Positions 9,574-16,804 of a DNA stretch of 22,607 bases are shown one piece after another. Numbering within the stretch: the stretch's first letter is position 1; each line of letters opens with the position of its first letter. Below the pieces are notes generated by a model. The model made no database searches. It saw only the letters and a program-made list of their open reading frames with translations, and was not told the origin of the DNA. The stretch lies in NCBI GenBank assembly GCA_964611645.1, contig CAZTAO010000068.1, forward strand, positions 1-22,607, given 5' to 3'. Made by a program: the position numbers and the translations under genes. The stretch is from CAZTAO01 sp964611645 (GTDB taxonomy: Bacteria > Armatimonadota > UBA5829).

Positions 9574-9738
9574 CCTGTGCCTCGATTTCAGTTGTGCCCC
9601 GTTCGTCATTACTTCAAAACGGAACAACTATTTTTATACCCGTCATCAATATATAGTAGTCATGCATATTATGTGCTAGACGTATATGAGTTCGTCTAGT
9701 TACCGCATCGTATGCAAGGTGAGTGGTCTCATGTAGCC
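9574..9738 (-). promoter_or_regulatory. AT-rich intergenic region, likely promoter of the phosphatase operon
   Basis: These 165 bp between the GAF-PAS-GAF stop and the phosphatase start include a markedly AT-rich stretch (about 9600-9700), in contrast to the G+C-rich surroundings. It contains several TATA-like hexamers and a perfect inverted repeat. I cannot choose one -10/-35 pair. Composition and position suggest a promoter on the minus strand. Confidence 0.4.
9676..9699. repeat. Perfect 7-bp inverted repeat, possible operator or short terminator
   Basis: CTAGACG (9676-9682) and CGTCTAG (9693-9699) are exact inverted copies around a 10-nt centre. The element lies 40 bp past the GAF-PAS-GAF stop and about 100 bp before the phosphatase start. 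No T-run follows it on the minus strand, so an operator seems as likely as a terminator. Confidence 0.4.
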
Positions 9739-11052
9739 TTATGCAGGGGCGACCTGCATCGTGGGTCCTCGTTCCATGGCCAGGGCTACAGCATTTGCAA
9801 CCAGCGTTAGCCGCGCAACATCACCTTCCGACCAAGTCATTTGTCTGGCGTGGGAGTGCAGCCCGAGGCAGCCCACCACATCCCCCCTTATTGCCTTTAT
9901 TGGCACGCATACTCTGGACACACATCCCGCGTCCACCCACAACTGCTGCTCCAGAACCGCCTCTTGCGGGTAATCCCCTGGCGCGTTGACGGTAACTGAG
10001 TGGCCCGACTTCACCATCCCTCCGCTCCATTCCAGAGCCGTCATCGGCATCCGCTGAAGCAAGTGGTCGGAAGTCTTGGCGCCCGTTCGGCTCCATTCGT
10101 GAGTAACACTCCACGTGGCCCTGTCATCGGAGAACTTGATAACCCACGCGTGGTCTACCCCGACGAACACTGCAATGCCCCGCAGAGCGCCCTGAATGCG
10201 TGCCTCAATCTCAACACGAGAACAAGACGCGAAGCCGGACAGTATCTGCGACAGCAGTTCATCGAAGACCGACCTCCGCACAATCTCGACCTGCCTGCGC
10301 TTGGTCTCGGTGATGTCGGACACCACCAGAAGCGTTTCCGACACCCTCTCGGCGGAACTCTTGGGAGGCGAGGTCTCGATGCGGACCCATATCCGATTGC
10401 CGTCTCTCCTGGCCAGTTCAACTTCGCACCGGCTTATGACGCCGTTATTGCTAAGTCCAAGCCGCGATTGCGTGGCGTCAGACATGCCCTCGTCCATAAA
10501 CGCGCCAATCGGCTTCCCAATAATCTCGGTTGTGGGATAGCCAAGCATCTCTTCGATCTTGGGGTTTACGTAGGTGGTGCAGCCGTCGGCATCAAGGACC
10601 CACACCCCATCCCGTGTGAGGGTTCCAAGCGCGCTGAACTGCCCCTCGGTCAGCCTCAGGGCATCATACGCCTGACTTCGTTCGACCACAAGCCCCAGGC
10701 ACGCGGCGGCGCACTCGATCAGCGCATTCTCCACGGCCGAAGACATTTCCGGCTCGTCCGCGCTTTGGCCGGCAGGTGAGCCTACCTCGAGGACCCCAAC
10801 CTGGACGCCATTGGCCAAGATGGGGCAGGACCGTATGGAGTCTGTTGGAGAGAACACACCGGTGCGAACCTCCCGCCCATTAAGTTCCACTCTCGCCGCG
10901 CTTGTTCGCTGGCTCCCTTGAGCGTTGACAAGAATATCCAGCACCTTTCCGAGCGTCTTCTCAATAGGGGTCGACGAGTTTCGGAGCAGTATACGGCTGA
11001 GTTTGCACAAAGATGACCATTCCCTGGCGAATTGCGCCTTCTTCTGTCGCAT
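9739..11052 (-). CDS. GAF-PAS-GAF sensory protein without an output domain
   Basis: This 437-residue protein has an N-terminal GAF-like region (about 10-125), a PAS domain (132-255, with GVWVLDADGCTTYVNPKIEE and the linker DITETKRR), and a C-terminal GAF domain (270-432) with a conserved core around VCVPIKAIRGDVVGCLGLHS. It ends about 10 residues after the last GAF helix, with no kinase, phosphatase, GGDEF or DNA-binding domain. It may therefore act by binding a partner, perhaps a neighbouring sensor. The start is uncertain. The ATG at 11052 begins just before the first helix but has only a distant GGAGAG. The frame stays open upstream to a TTG at 11184, where the peptide is Cys-rich and does not look like a domain. 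No membrane segment is seen. It stands apart, with a 440-bp gap upstream and 165 bp downstream. Confidence 0.85.
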   Translation of the reverse strand: MRQKKAQFAREWSSLCKLSRILLRNSSTPIEKTLGKVLDILVNAQGSQRTSAARVELNGREVRTGVFSPTDSIRSCPILANGVQVGVLEVGSPAGQSADEPEMSSAVENALIECAAACLGLVVERSQAYDALRLTEGQFSALGTLTRDGVWVLDADGCTTYVNPKIEEMLGYPTTEIIGKPIGAFMDEGMSDATQSRLGLSNNGVISRCEVELARRDGNRIWVRIETSPPKSSAERVSETLLVVSDITETKRRQVEIVRRSVFDELLSQILSGFASCSRVEIEARIQGALRGIAVFVGVDHAWVIKFSDDRATWSVTHEWSRTGAKTSDHLLQRMPMTALEWSGGMVKSGHSVTVNAPGDYPQEAVLEQQLWVDAGCVSRVCVPIKAIRGDVVGCLGLHSHARQMTWSEGDVARLTLVANAVALAMERGPTMQVAPA

Positions 11053-11491
11053 GGGTGTCAAAGACTGTAACTCTCCAATCCGTGCCCAATTGCACGCGCA
11101 GTATGATTGCACTCCGTTGTGCTGACATAAGTGGCAACAATCTATCTGCGCCACTCGGCAACTGCGATTGCCCTCTCGGACCAAAGCTTTGTTTCCTTAG
11201 ACAGCTTAACTCAAAAACGATTTCGAGTGCATCAGTACTATCGCTAATCATGAGGTGGATACGCAAGCAGGTAGTAGTATACGGAGGTGGGGATACGTAG
11301 GGCGGGGGTGATGGGTAAGAGGCATACCTTGCGAGACAGTACTCGCCGTAGTTGCTCAGTCTTCGTGAGAACTCCCTCTCCCCGGCCCCGCGGGGAGAGG
11401 GCTGGGGTGAGGGGCACGCACTATCTGGCGAATATGGTACTCACCAGTACTGAGCAGTTACGTGCTCACCGAGAGTCAATTGCTATGGCAC
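11053..11491. other. Non-coding gap between the histidine kinase and GAF-PAS-GAF genes
   Basis: No convincing gene lies in this 439-bp gap. It contains one copy of the 52-bp G/C-rich hairpin repeat (11370-11421). The part nearest 11052 could hold the promoter and leader of the GAF-PAS-GAF gene, but I see no clear -10/-35 pair. Short reading frames here lack a ribosome-binding site and recognisable content. Confidence 0.6.
11370..11421. repeat. 52-bp dispersed hairpin repeat, copy 1
   Basis: The repeat runs from AACTCCCTCTCCCC through GGGGCACGCAC. It matches 16705-16756 with a single difference (C against T near the middle). CCCTCTCCCC and GGGGAGAGGG form a perfect 10-bp stem around GGCCCCGC. 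Similar CTCCCTCTCCCC...GGGGAGAGGG intergenic repeats occur in many bacterial genomes. It lies between two genes and could act as a transcript-end or stability structure. Confidence 0.85.
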
Positions 11492-14400
11492 TTACGCGTC
11501 GGGGATGGTGAAGTAGAACGTCGCCCCTTCGTTTACGTGGGCGTCCGCCCAGACAGTTCCACCGTGGCGATGGATAATGCGCTGGACCGTGGCAAGTCCC
11601 ACGCCGGTTCCCGGGAACTCCGACATCCTGTGCATTCGCTGGAACGCCCCAAAGAGCTTCTGGGCGCGCGCCATGTCGAATCCCGCGCCGTTGTCCCGGA
11701 CAAAGAAAGCGGCCCCGCGATCAGTGTCGATTCTCCCAATCTCGATCAGCGCGCGCTCCTGCTGTCCGGTGAACTTCACTGCGTTATCGAGCAGGTTCGT
11801 CATGGCTGCTTCGAGCAGACGTCCGTCGCCACGCGCGCTCAGACCCGGCTGGATAGAGAACGTGATGTCGCGATCCGGATGAGATTCCCTCAAGCGGGCA
11901 GCTACCATCTCCGCCACGCTTGAGAGGTCTACCGGAGCGACAGTGAAATCGGCGCGGGTCACCCTGGCAAGCAGCAGCAGATCGTCGATCAACTGCCCCA
12001 TCCTCTGCGTCTCGGAGCGCACCTTCTGGATGTAGACGTGGGCTTGCTCATCGAGCTTGTCGCCAAAGTCCTCCAACAGTGCCAGACTCCAGCCATCGAT
12101 GCCTCGCAGGGGAGAGCGGAGGTCGTGTGACACAGAGTAAGAGAACGCTTCCAGTTCATTGTTCGCCGATTCCAGCAGGGCAGTCCGCTGCCGGACGCGA
12201 TGCTCGAGTTCGACATTCAGTTTCCGGATCTCATCTTCCGTCTGTCGACGGGCAAGGGCTACTCCCACGCTTGCGACCAGCCCTTCGATGAAGTGTATTG
12301 TATCCAGTGTGAACCGATCGCGTCGGCTGTCGTTGAACTGCACCAACCCCATTATCTCGCTTCCCACCCGCAGGGGAATCAGAGCCACGGACTCGTAACC
12401 CTCCCCGTTGCACCGGTTGCGCGTGTGGGCCTGACGTTGTTCATCGGTGGTGCCGGCCAGCAGATCGGTGGTCGAATTGGTCCAGAAGCTTTCGCCCTCG
12501 GTGAAGAATGGCAACAGCGGGTCTGTCCGGCCGCAGAGTACGTTCCCGCACATACACTCCAGAACCGGCTTGCCGTCGATGTCGCGTACTATCTCGCCGT
12601 TCTTGTCTCGCTCGCACAGATAGCGCTCCGCAAGCAGGAAGTCCTCACTGAAACCGTTGGTTGCGTAGTATGGGAAGTCGTCGTTCTCGCGAAGACGGAT
12701 GCCGGCGCATTCGATGCCGATATTGCTTTGCAGGAGGTTCAGGATTCGGGCAATTGTTCGCATCGAGTCTTCTGGGCGGTTCAGCAGTTCCAGCGTTTCG
12801 CGCGAAAGCCTCTGCCGCTCGTCTGCCCGCTTTCGTTCGGTGATATCCTCAACCACACAAGCGAACTGTCCTGGAGCCGAACGGTAGGCCGATACCTCGA
12901 AGTGGCGGCCAAGGCCCCCACTATACTCTTCAAAATGAACCGGCTCGCCCGTGAGAACTACCTCGCCGTAGGTCTTGACCCACTTGGGTTCGGTATCAGG
13001 CAGCACTTCCCGCACAGTCCTGCCGGTGATGTCTTTGGCTTTCAAGCCGGTAATTCGCTCAAACGCGGAGTTGACTTCAATGAACCGGTAGTCCACCGGG
13101 GATCCACTGTCATCCAGTATGATCTCGTGCACGGCAAAGCCATCGATCATTCTGGCGAATAGTTCCCGATACCTCTCCTCGCTCTCTCTCAGGGCCTCTT
13201 CCGCCTGCTTGCGCTCACTTATGTCTCGGATGAACCCCATCCAGTATCTATCCTCAGCGACGGTGATGAGTCTCCCGCTGATCTCGACAGAGAATGTTGA
13301 GCCGTCCTTGCGCTGTTGTTCGGTCTCATAGAGGAGGTTGCCCTGAGCTAGCGCCTTCGCGGAGACCTCTGCAAGCTTCTCTCTGGCTTGATGGGGGGAT
13401 AGGTCGGCCAGAGTCATCTTCTGAAGCTCGTCCAGGGTGTACCCATACGCGTCCAGCGCTCGCTCATTAGCTTCCTGAATCTTCCAGCCCTTGCTTGTCA
13501 GGATGATTATATCGTTTGCTTGTCTCATGAGGTTCTGGAATCGATCGGATAGCGCCTGGCGCTCCCGCTCCACAACCAATTGCCTCTGGAGCCACCTGTT
13601 CTCCTGCCCCCGCCCGATGAGGCCGATCGCGAGCGATGCAGCCCCCAGCAGGATCAGGACCACCATTGCGGCGACAAATGCTCTCTGGCGCATCGGCGCG
13701 TAGACCTCCGCGCTGTCCACCTTGGCCACCATGAACCAAGGCGTCCCCGGAATGGGCCTCACATCGGCCACAACCGGCTCTCCACGGTAGTCTATGCCCT
13801 CAACGAAGCCTTTGGTTCCGGTCGCTGCCATAGCGGCAGGCAGCGGTTCTGTCGAATCGATGGGAATCCGCAGTTTGAGAGCGGTGTTTGCACGGTGGCG
13901 CAGTTCGTTGAGGAACAGCACTTCGTTGCCTTCACGCCGCACAAGGAGAGTTTCCGCAGTCACGCTCGGGGTTGGCCAGCTCTGTATGAGTGGGTAGAGG
14001 TAGTCATTCGGGTCTATGTCCAGGAGCCAGACCCCCTGTGCCAACCCCTGGCTCTCGGGTCTCATCCTGACGGGGATCAGGATGCTCATATGTATACCGG
14101 CGGAGTCGCCGGCCGTGTAGCCTTCAAAGCGGTGCAGATCGCTCACTATGACTTCATTCGCGCGGAGGGCTTTGGCATAATATGACACACAATAGTGGGC
14201 AGCGTTCGCGGGCACCAATCTGGGCGGCGCAGCCAAGACCGGCTTTCCCGCGGAGTCATAGAGAGCAATGCTTCTGTAGCCTAACGATATCCTCAGCTTC
14301 TCCATCCATCGGAGCAATTCCGCGCTTTCCAGGGCGCCACCTTTGCCGGCGAGAATGCGCGACGTCTCGGAGATTGCGAACGGCGAGCCAAATGCCGACA

Positions 14401-15310
14401 GCACGTCGTTCTTCCGCCCTTTGTGCCACCGCGCTATCTGCTCGGTCTTCAGGTCGGCAACGGTAGCAAGCTCTCTCTGAATAGCCCGTTTCGAGGCGGC
14501 AAGCTGATATCTGAGGTAGGTGGCGCTGGCGATGCCCACTGCCAGAGTCAGCAGCAACAGTACAATCACTGGCCCGCCCATGGGTTGGCGCAGTCGAGCG
14601 CGTCCAGTGCGGACGCTGTCGCGCCCGTAGAACTGCATCAGCAGCCAGGGGTAGAACTCGCTGAGCGAGAGCATCCCAGCGGTGAGGAGCGAGAATGCGA
14701 TTGCGCTCAGCAGGGCCATGGGGATTGTGCCGAACCCATAGAGCAGCGGCACCCCGCTGGCATAGCTCGCGATAATCACGACGGCCACAACCATGACTGC
14801 GACAGACAGGGAGGAGGCGATCTGCCGCCAATGGCGGAGCCGATTCAGTGGCGCAAGAGTGAAAAGGAGGTAAGACGAGCTAAGCATCAACGTAAATGCA
14901 GTGAGAGGGGAGATTCTTCCAACGCGAATGCCGCCGACCTTTTCCTGGGTGGCGGTCAGCCAAGCTTCGACAGGCAGTTCATAGCCGAATATGCTCCGCA
15001 TCCACGCCAGCAGACTCAGGACAAAGACCACGCAAGTGACAGCCAGCGCCAGTCCTGAGACGCTTCTGCTTGAAGGCCGCGCGCCATGCAGCAGTGTGGC
15101 CACGCTCAGCAGTATCAGCAGGCACGCAGTAAACGGTGCCATCGGAATGAAACGATTGCCCAGCGCGATGGTCCGCCACTCGCCAAACAGCCACGTGCCA
15201 AGCGCGAAAACGCCTATGATACACGCTATCGCCGCGCAAGCCGACGCAAAGGGCCCCGCACTCCCCTTCTGGCTCACGCGTGTTCTCAAACAAGTCCTCC
15301 AAGCCGGCAT
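11492..15310 (-). CDS. Membrane histidine kinase: multi-TM, periplasmic sensor, PAS-PAS-GAF-HisKA-HATPase
   Basis: This 1272-residue protein begins with about seven hydrophobic segments (roughly 22-43, 57-74, 87-106, 133-152, 164-181, 192-212, 247-265). A Cache-like extracytoplasmic region follows (about 266-545), then a further TM (546-566). PAS domains lie at about 592-700 and 712-825 and a GAF at 838-1022. The kinase core ends the protein, with the phosphoacceptor His in FSYSVSHDLRSPLRG (H1062), N-box NLLDNAVKF, G1 DNGAGFD and G2 GTGVGLA. The GAF carries LECMCG, NVLCG and RNRC and resembles the first GAF of the phosphatase protein. No response regulator is adjacent, so it is probably an orphan kinase. 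The ATG at 15310 is just before the first TM. The frame continues upstream to 15430, but that part is encoded by a purine-rich repeat and looks spurious. There is no Shine-Dalgarno; a promoter-like pair lies immediately upstream. Confidence 0.93.
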   Translation of the reverse strand: MPAWRTCLRTRVSQKGSAGPFASACAAIACIIGVFALGTWLFGEWRTIALGNRFIPMAPFTACLLILLSVATLLHGARPSSRSVSGLALAVTCVVFVLSLLAWMRSIFGYELPVEAWLTATQEKVGGIRVGRISPLTAFTLMLSSSYLLFTLAPLNRLRHWRQIASSLSVAVMVVAVVIIASYASGVPLLYGFGTIPMALLSAIAFSLLTAGMLSLSEFYPWLLMQFYGRDSVRTGRARLRQPMGGPVIVLLLLTLAVGIASATYLRYQLAASKRAIQRELATVADLKTEQIARWHKGRKNDVLSAFGSPFAISETSRILAGKGGALESAELLRWMEKLRISLGYRSIALYDSAGKPVLAAPPRLVPANAAHYCVSYYAKALRANEVIVSDLHRFEGYTAGDSAGIHMSILIPVRMRPESQGLAQGVWLLDIDPNDYLYPLIQSWPTPSVTAETLLVRREGNEVLFLNELRHRANTALKLRIPIDSTEPLPAAMAATGTKGFVEGIDYRGEPVVADVRPIPGTPWFMVAKVDSAEVYAPMRQRAFVAAMVVLILLGAASLAIGLIGRGQENRWLQRQLVVERERQALSDRFQNLMRQANDIIILTSKGWKIQEANERALDAYGYTLDELQKMTLADLSPHQAREKLAEVSAKALAQGNLLYETEQQRKDGSTFSVEISGRLITVAEDRYWMGFIRDISERKQAEEALRESEERYRELFARMIDGFAVHEIILDDSGSPVDYRFIEVNSAFERITGLKAKDITGRTVREVLPDTEPKWVKTYGEVVLTGEPVHFEEYSGGLGRHFEVSAYRSAPGQFACVVEDITERKRADERQRLSRETLELLNRPEDSMRTIARILNLLQSNIGIECAGIRLRENDDFPYYATNGFSEDFLLAERYLCERDKNGEIVRDIDGKPVLECMCGNVLCGRTDPLLPFFTEGESFWTNSTTDLLAGTTDEQRQAHTRNRCNGEGYESVALIPLRVGSEIMGLVQFNDSRRDRFTLDTIHFIEGLVASVGVALARRQTEDEIRKLNVELEHRVRQRTALLESANNELEAFSYSVSHDLRSPLRGIDGWSLALLEDFGDKLDEQAHVYIQKVRSETQRMGQLIDDLLLLARVTRADFTVAPVDLSSVAEMVAARLRESHPDRDITFSIQPGLSARGDGRLLEAAMTNLLDNAVKFTGQQERALIEIGRIDTDRGAAFFVRDNGAGFDMARAQKLFGAFQRMHRMSEFPGTGVGLATVQRIIHRHGGTVWADAHVNEGATFYFTIPDA

Positions 15311-15320
15311 TATTGCATTA

Positions 15321-15350
15321 ACTATACCACGCCGGTGGTCAACTATCCAA
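15321..15350 (-). promoter_or_regulatory. Possible promoter giving a near-leaderless kinase transcript
   Basis: The minus strand reads TTGGAT (15345-15350), an 18-nt spacer, and TATAGT (15321-15326). A transcript starting about 7 nt after the -10 would begin only a few nucleotides before the ATG at 15310. That would fit the absence of a ribosome-binding site, but the match is modest. Confidence 0.3.
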
Positions 15351-15379
15351 TCGGCAAGAGTCCAGTATTCAGGAATGCA

Positions 15380-15421
15380 GTGGAAAGCAGAAAGTGGAAA
15401 GTGGAAAGCAGAAAGCAGAGG
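15380..15421. repeat. Purine-rich GCAGAAAG / GTGGAAAG short-repeat array
   Basis: The plus strand is a run of GTGGAAAGCAGAAA-type units on one purine-rich strand. Similar units (GCAGAAAGC, GCAGAGAGC) occur inside the acsB-acsD gene at 21660-21690 and 21775-21800. The array creates the misleading upstream extension of the kinase reading frame. Confidence 0.7.
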
Positions 15422-15425
15422 AAGT

Positions 15426-15449
15426 GTCATTCCGACGAAGGAGGAATCT
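15426..15449. repeat. Short hairpin motif ATTCC...GGAAT
   Basis: ATTCC GACGAAGGA GGAAT forms a 5-bp stem. I recognise CATTCCGACGAAGGAGGAAT as resembling a short dispersed intergenic motif seen in several bacterial genomes. Only one copy is in this window, so the repeat status rests on recollection. Confidence 0.4.
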
Positions 15450-15492
15450 GCTGTTACGCTTGATACGTACGAGGTCCAGTTTCGGAGATTAA

Positions 15493-15604
15493 TATGCTGC
15501 GGGAACGACTGCCTGCACAGACCATCCGATACGCACGGCGTCAGTTGCTATGCTGCGGGAACGACGACCTGCACGGACTATCCGGCCTGCACAACGTCAG
15601 TTCC
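15493..15604. repeat. Tandem pair of 56-bp imperfect repeats
   Basis: Units at 15493-15548 and 15549-15604 both begin TATGCTGCGGGAACGAC and end near CGTCAGTT. They agree at about 45 of 56 positions. They lie immediately after the stop of the methyltransferase gene on the minus strand. Confidence 0.75.
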
Positions 15605-15610
15605 CGCAGC
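15552..15610. repeat. 11-bp perfect stem around the second 56-bp unit
   Basis: GCTGCGGGAAC (15552-15562) and GTTCCCGCAGC (15600-15610) are exact inverted copies separated by 37 nt. The first unit carries another GCTGCGGGAAC (15496-15506) that could pair instead. It starts 19 bp after the methyltransferase stop, so it may protect or end the mRNA, but no U-run follows. Confidence 0.55.
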
Positions 15611-15628
15611 AATTACTCAACGAAAATG

Positions 15629-16537
15629 CTACCCTCCGCAGCAGCAGCATCCGCCGCACTTGGCGGCTTTGGCCATTGCAGCGATGTGGGCGGGGGTGGT
15701 TCCGCAGCACCCGCCGATGATGTTGGCCCCGGCGGCTATCAGTTCTTTGACGTGCGACGCCATATCCTCGGGGGTGTCCTTGAAGACTGTCTTGCCGTTT
15801 TCGAGGACCGGCATACCGGCGTTGGCGTGAACCAGTATAGGGGTATTAGGAGCGGCGGCTCTCATCATCTTGGCAATCTCGATCATGTTGACGATCCCGT
15901 TGCCGCAGTTCGCGCCGATGATGTCCGCTCCAGCTTCAACGCAAGCCTCGGCTGCCTTGCCGGGGTCGACTCCCATCATAGTTCGGAAGCCCCGCGCGCC
16001 AGGCTCGAATGTGAACGTGGTAATGACCGTGAGCTTGGTGTTTTCCTTCGCAGCCTTAACAGCCTGGGTCATCTCCAGCACGGACAGCATTGTCTCGATG
16101 CAAAGCGCATCCGCGCCGCCCTTCTCGATGGCTATGAACTGCTCTTTGTAGGCATCGTAGAGCTGCTGGTCAGTGGCATCTCCACCTTCATCCTCAGGAA
16201 TCTGGCCGGTGGGTCCGACTGACGCCGCCACGTAGCCCTTGTCGCCCATAGCTTCCTTGGCGAGCCTTGCCGCAGCCTCGTTGAACTCAGACACGCGGTC
16301 CTGGAACCCGTATTCCCGCAGCTTGAACATCGACCCGCCGAAGGAATTGGTCTCGACAATGTCGCTGCCCGCATCGATGTAGGCCTGCGCGATGCTCTTG
16401 ACTTCCTCAGGATGCGACACGCACCACTCCTCCGGGCATTCCCCGGGCTTCAGCCCCTTGGCCTGCAAAAACGTTCCCATTGCGCCATCAGAGATAAGAA
16501 TCTCCCCTGCTTTCACTCTCTCAAGTAAACTCTTCAT
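15629..16537 (-). CDS. Homocysteine S-methyltransferase family protein (MetH N-domain type) with Cys-rich tail
   Basis: This 302-residue protein is a single (beta/alpha)8 homocysteine-binding domain like the N-terminal part of cobalamin-dependent methionine synthase. Family marks are LISDGAMGTFLQ near the start, VETNSFGGS, the zinc ligand Cys in GANCGNG (C211), and the paired zinc Cys in GGCCGTTP (C277, C278). There is no folate, cobalamin or activation domain, so the methyl group must come from a partner or a small methyl donor. The gene follows the corrinoid protein large subunit and its activator on the same strand, which suggests methyl-corrinoid protein as donor (inference). The ATG at 16537 has a strong GGAGGTG. 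The frame extends upstream only as unrelated sequence. The C-terminus is odd: C294 and four consecutive Cys (C297-C300) follow the normal domain end. An S-methylmethionine-type or other thiol methyltransferase is the main alternative. Confidence 0.9.
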   Translation of the reverse strand: MKSLLERVKAGEILISDGAMGTFLQAKGLKPGECPEEWCVSHPEEVKSIAQAYIDAGSDIVETNSFGGSMFKLREYGFQDRVSEFNEAAARLAKEAMGDKGYVAASVGPTGQIPEDEGGDATDQQLYDAYKEQFIAIEKGGADALCIETMLSVLEMTQAVKAAKENTKLTVITTFTFEPGARGFRTMMGVDPGKAAEACVEAGADIIGANCGNGIVNMIEIAKMMRAAAPNTPILVHANAGMPVLENGKTVFKDTPEDMASHVKELIAAGANIIGGCCGTTPAHIAAMAKAAKCGGCCCCGG

Positions 16538-16543
16538 TCTAAA

Positions 16544-16550
16544 CACCTCC
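16544..16550 (-). promoter_or_regulatory. Strong Shine-Dalgarno for the homocysteine methyltransferase gene
   Basis: GGAGGTG on the minus strand lies 6 nt before the ATG at 16537. It fixes the start and rules out the longer upstream extension of the frame. Confidence 0.75.
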
Positions 16551-16579
16551 ACTATGTTCTTACGTATTGTTCTACTTTG

Positions 16580-16607
16580 TTGTAGCCGCTGGCGCTGACT
16601 GCGGCTT
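16580..16607. repeat. 28-bp palindromic element, intergenic copy
   Basis: This stretch matches 18147-18174, inside the RACo gene, at 27 of 28 positions. On the minus strand it contains GCCGC and GCGGC as a short inverted pair. It lies in the leader between the RACo and methyltransferase genes. Confidence 0.75.
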
Positions 16608-16617
16608 TCCCGTGATC

Positions 16618-16640
16618 GGGTGCGATCTGCAATCGCACCC
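16618..16640. repeat. 9-bp perfect hairpin in the methyltransferase leader
   Basis: GGGTGCGAT (16618-16626) and ATCGCACCC (16632-16640) form a perfect stem with a 5-nt loop, about 80 bp before the methyltransferase start. No U-run follows on the minus strand. It could be an RNA structure between two operon genes, or part of the adjacent repeat. I see no SAM-riboswitch core. Confidence 0.55.
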
Positions 16641-16704
16641 GCACAAGAATCGGCCATCGTGTTGGTTCTATTACGTGCACGACTGCAAATCGCGCACGAT
16701 CATC

Positions 16705-16756
16705 AACTCCCTCTCCCCGGCCCCGCGGGGAGAGGGTTGGGGTGAGGGGCACGCAC
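16705..16756. repeat. 52-bp dispersed hairpin repeat, copy 2
   Basis: Identical to 11370-11421 except one base, with the same orientation and the same 10-bp stem. It begins 49 bp after the RACo stop on the minus strand. Its hairpin could partly end transcription or stabilise the upstream mRNA, setting the methyltransferase gene apart. Confidence 0.85.
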
Positions 16757-16804
16757 AATCCTGCGATTCCAGCAATTGCGCAAAGAACTCCTGCGTCCCG
16801 TCGA

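Larger units (their letters stand above)
15311..15628. other. Repeat-filled intergenic region between methyltransferase and kinase genes
   Basis: This 318-bp gap holds four distinct elements and no gene: a possible kinase promoter, a purine-rich GAAAGCAGAAAG array (15380-15421), a short hairpin motif (15426-15449), and a 2 x 56-bp tandem repeat (15493-15604) whose second unit lies within an 11-bp stem. Confidence 0.7.

Noticed and set aside
12200..13162. Plus-strand open frame of about 320 codons opposite the kinase
   Set aside because: Antisense shadow of the GAF and PAS coding region with no domain content.
15311..15430. N-terminal extension of the histidine kinase frame beginning MTLPLLSAFHFPLSAF
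   Set aside because: It is encoded by the purine-rich repeat and lacks a ribosome-binding site; a start at 15310 keeps all membrane segments.
16538..16657. Extension of the homocysteine methyltransferase upstream of 16537
   Set aside because: A strong GGAGGTG directly precedes 16537 and the extension shows no family similarity.
16538..16804. SAM or cobalamin riboswitch before the homocysteine methyltransferase
   Set aside because: Apart from one 9-bp hairpin and two dispersed repeats, I see no SAM-I core and no B12-box pattern.
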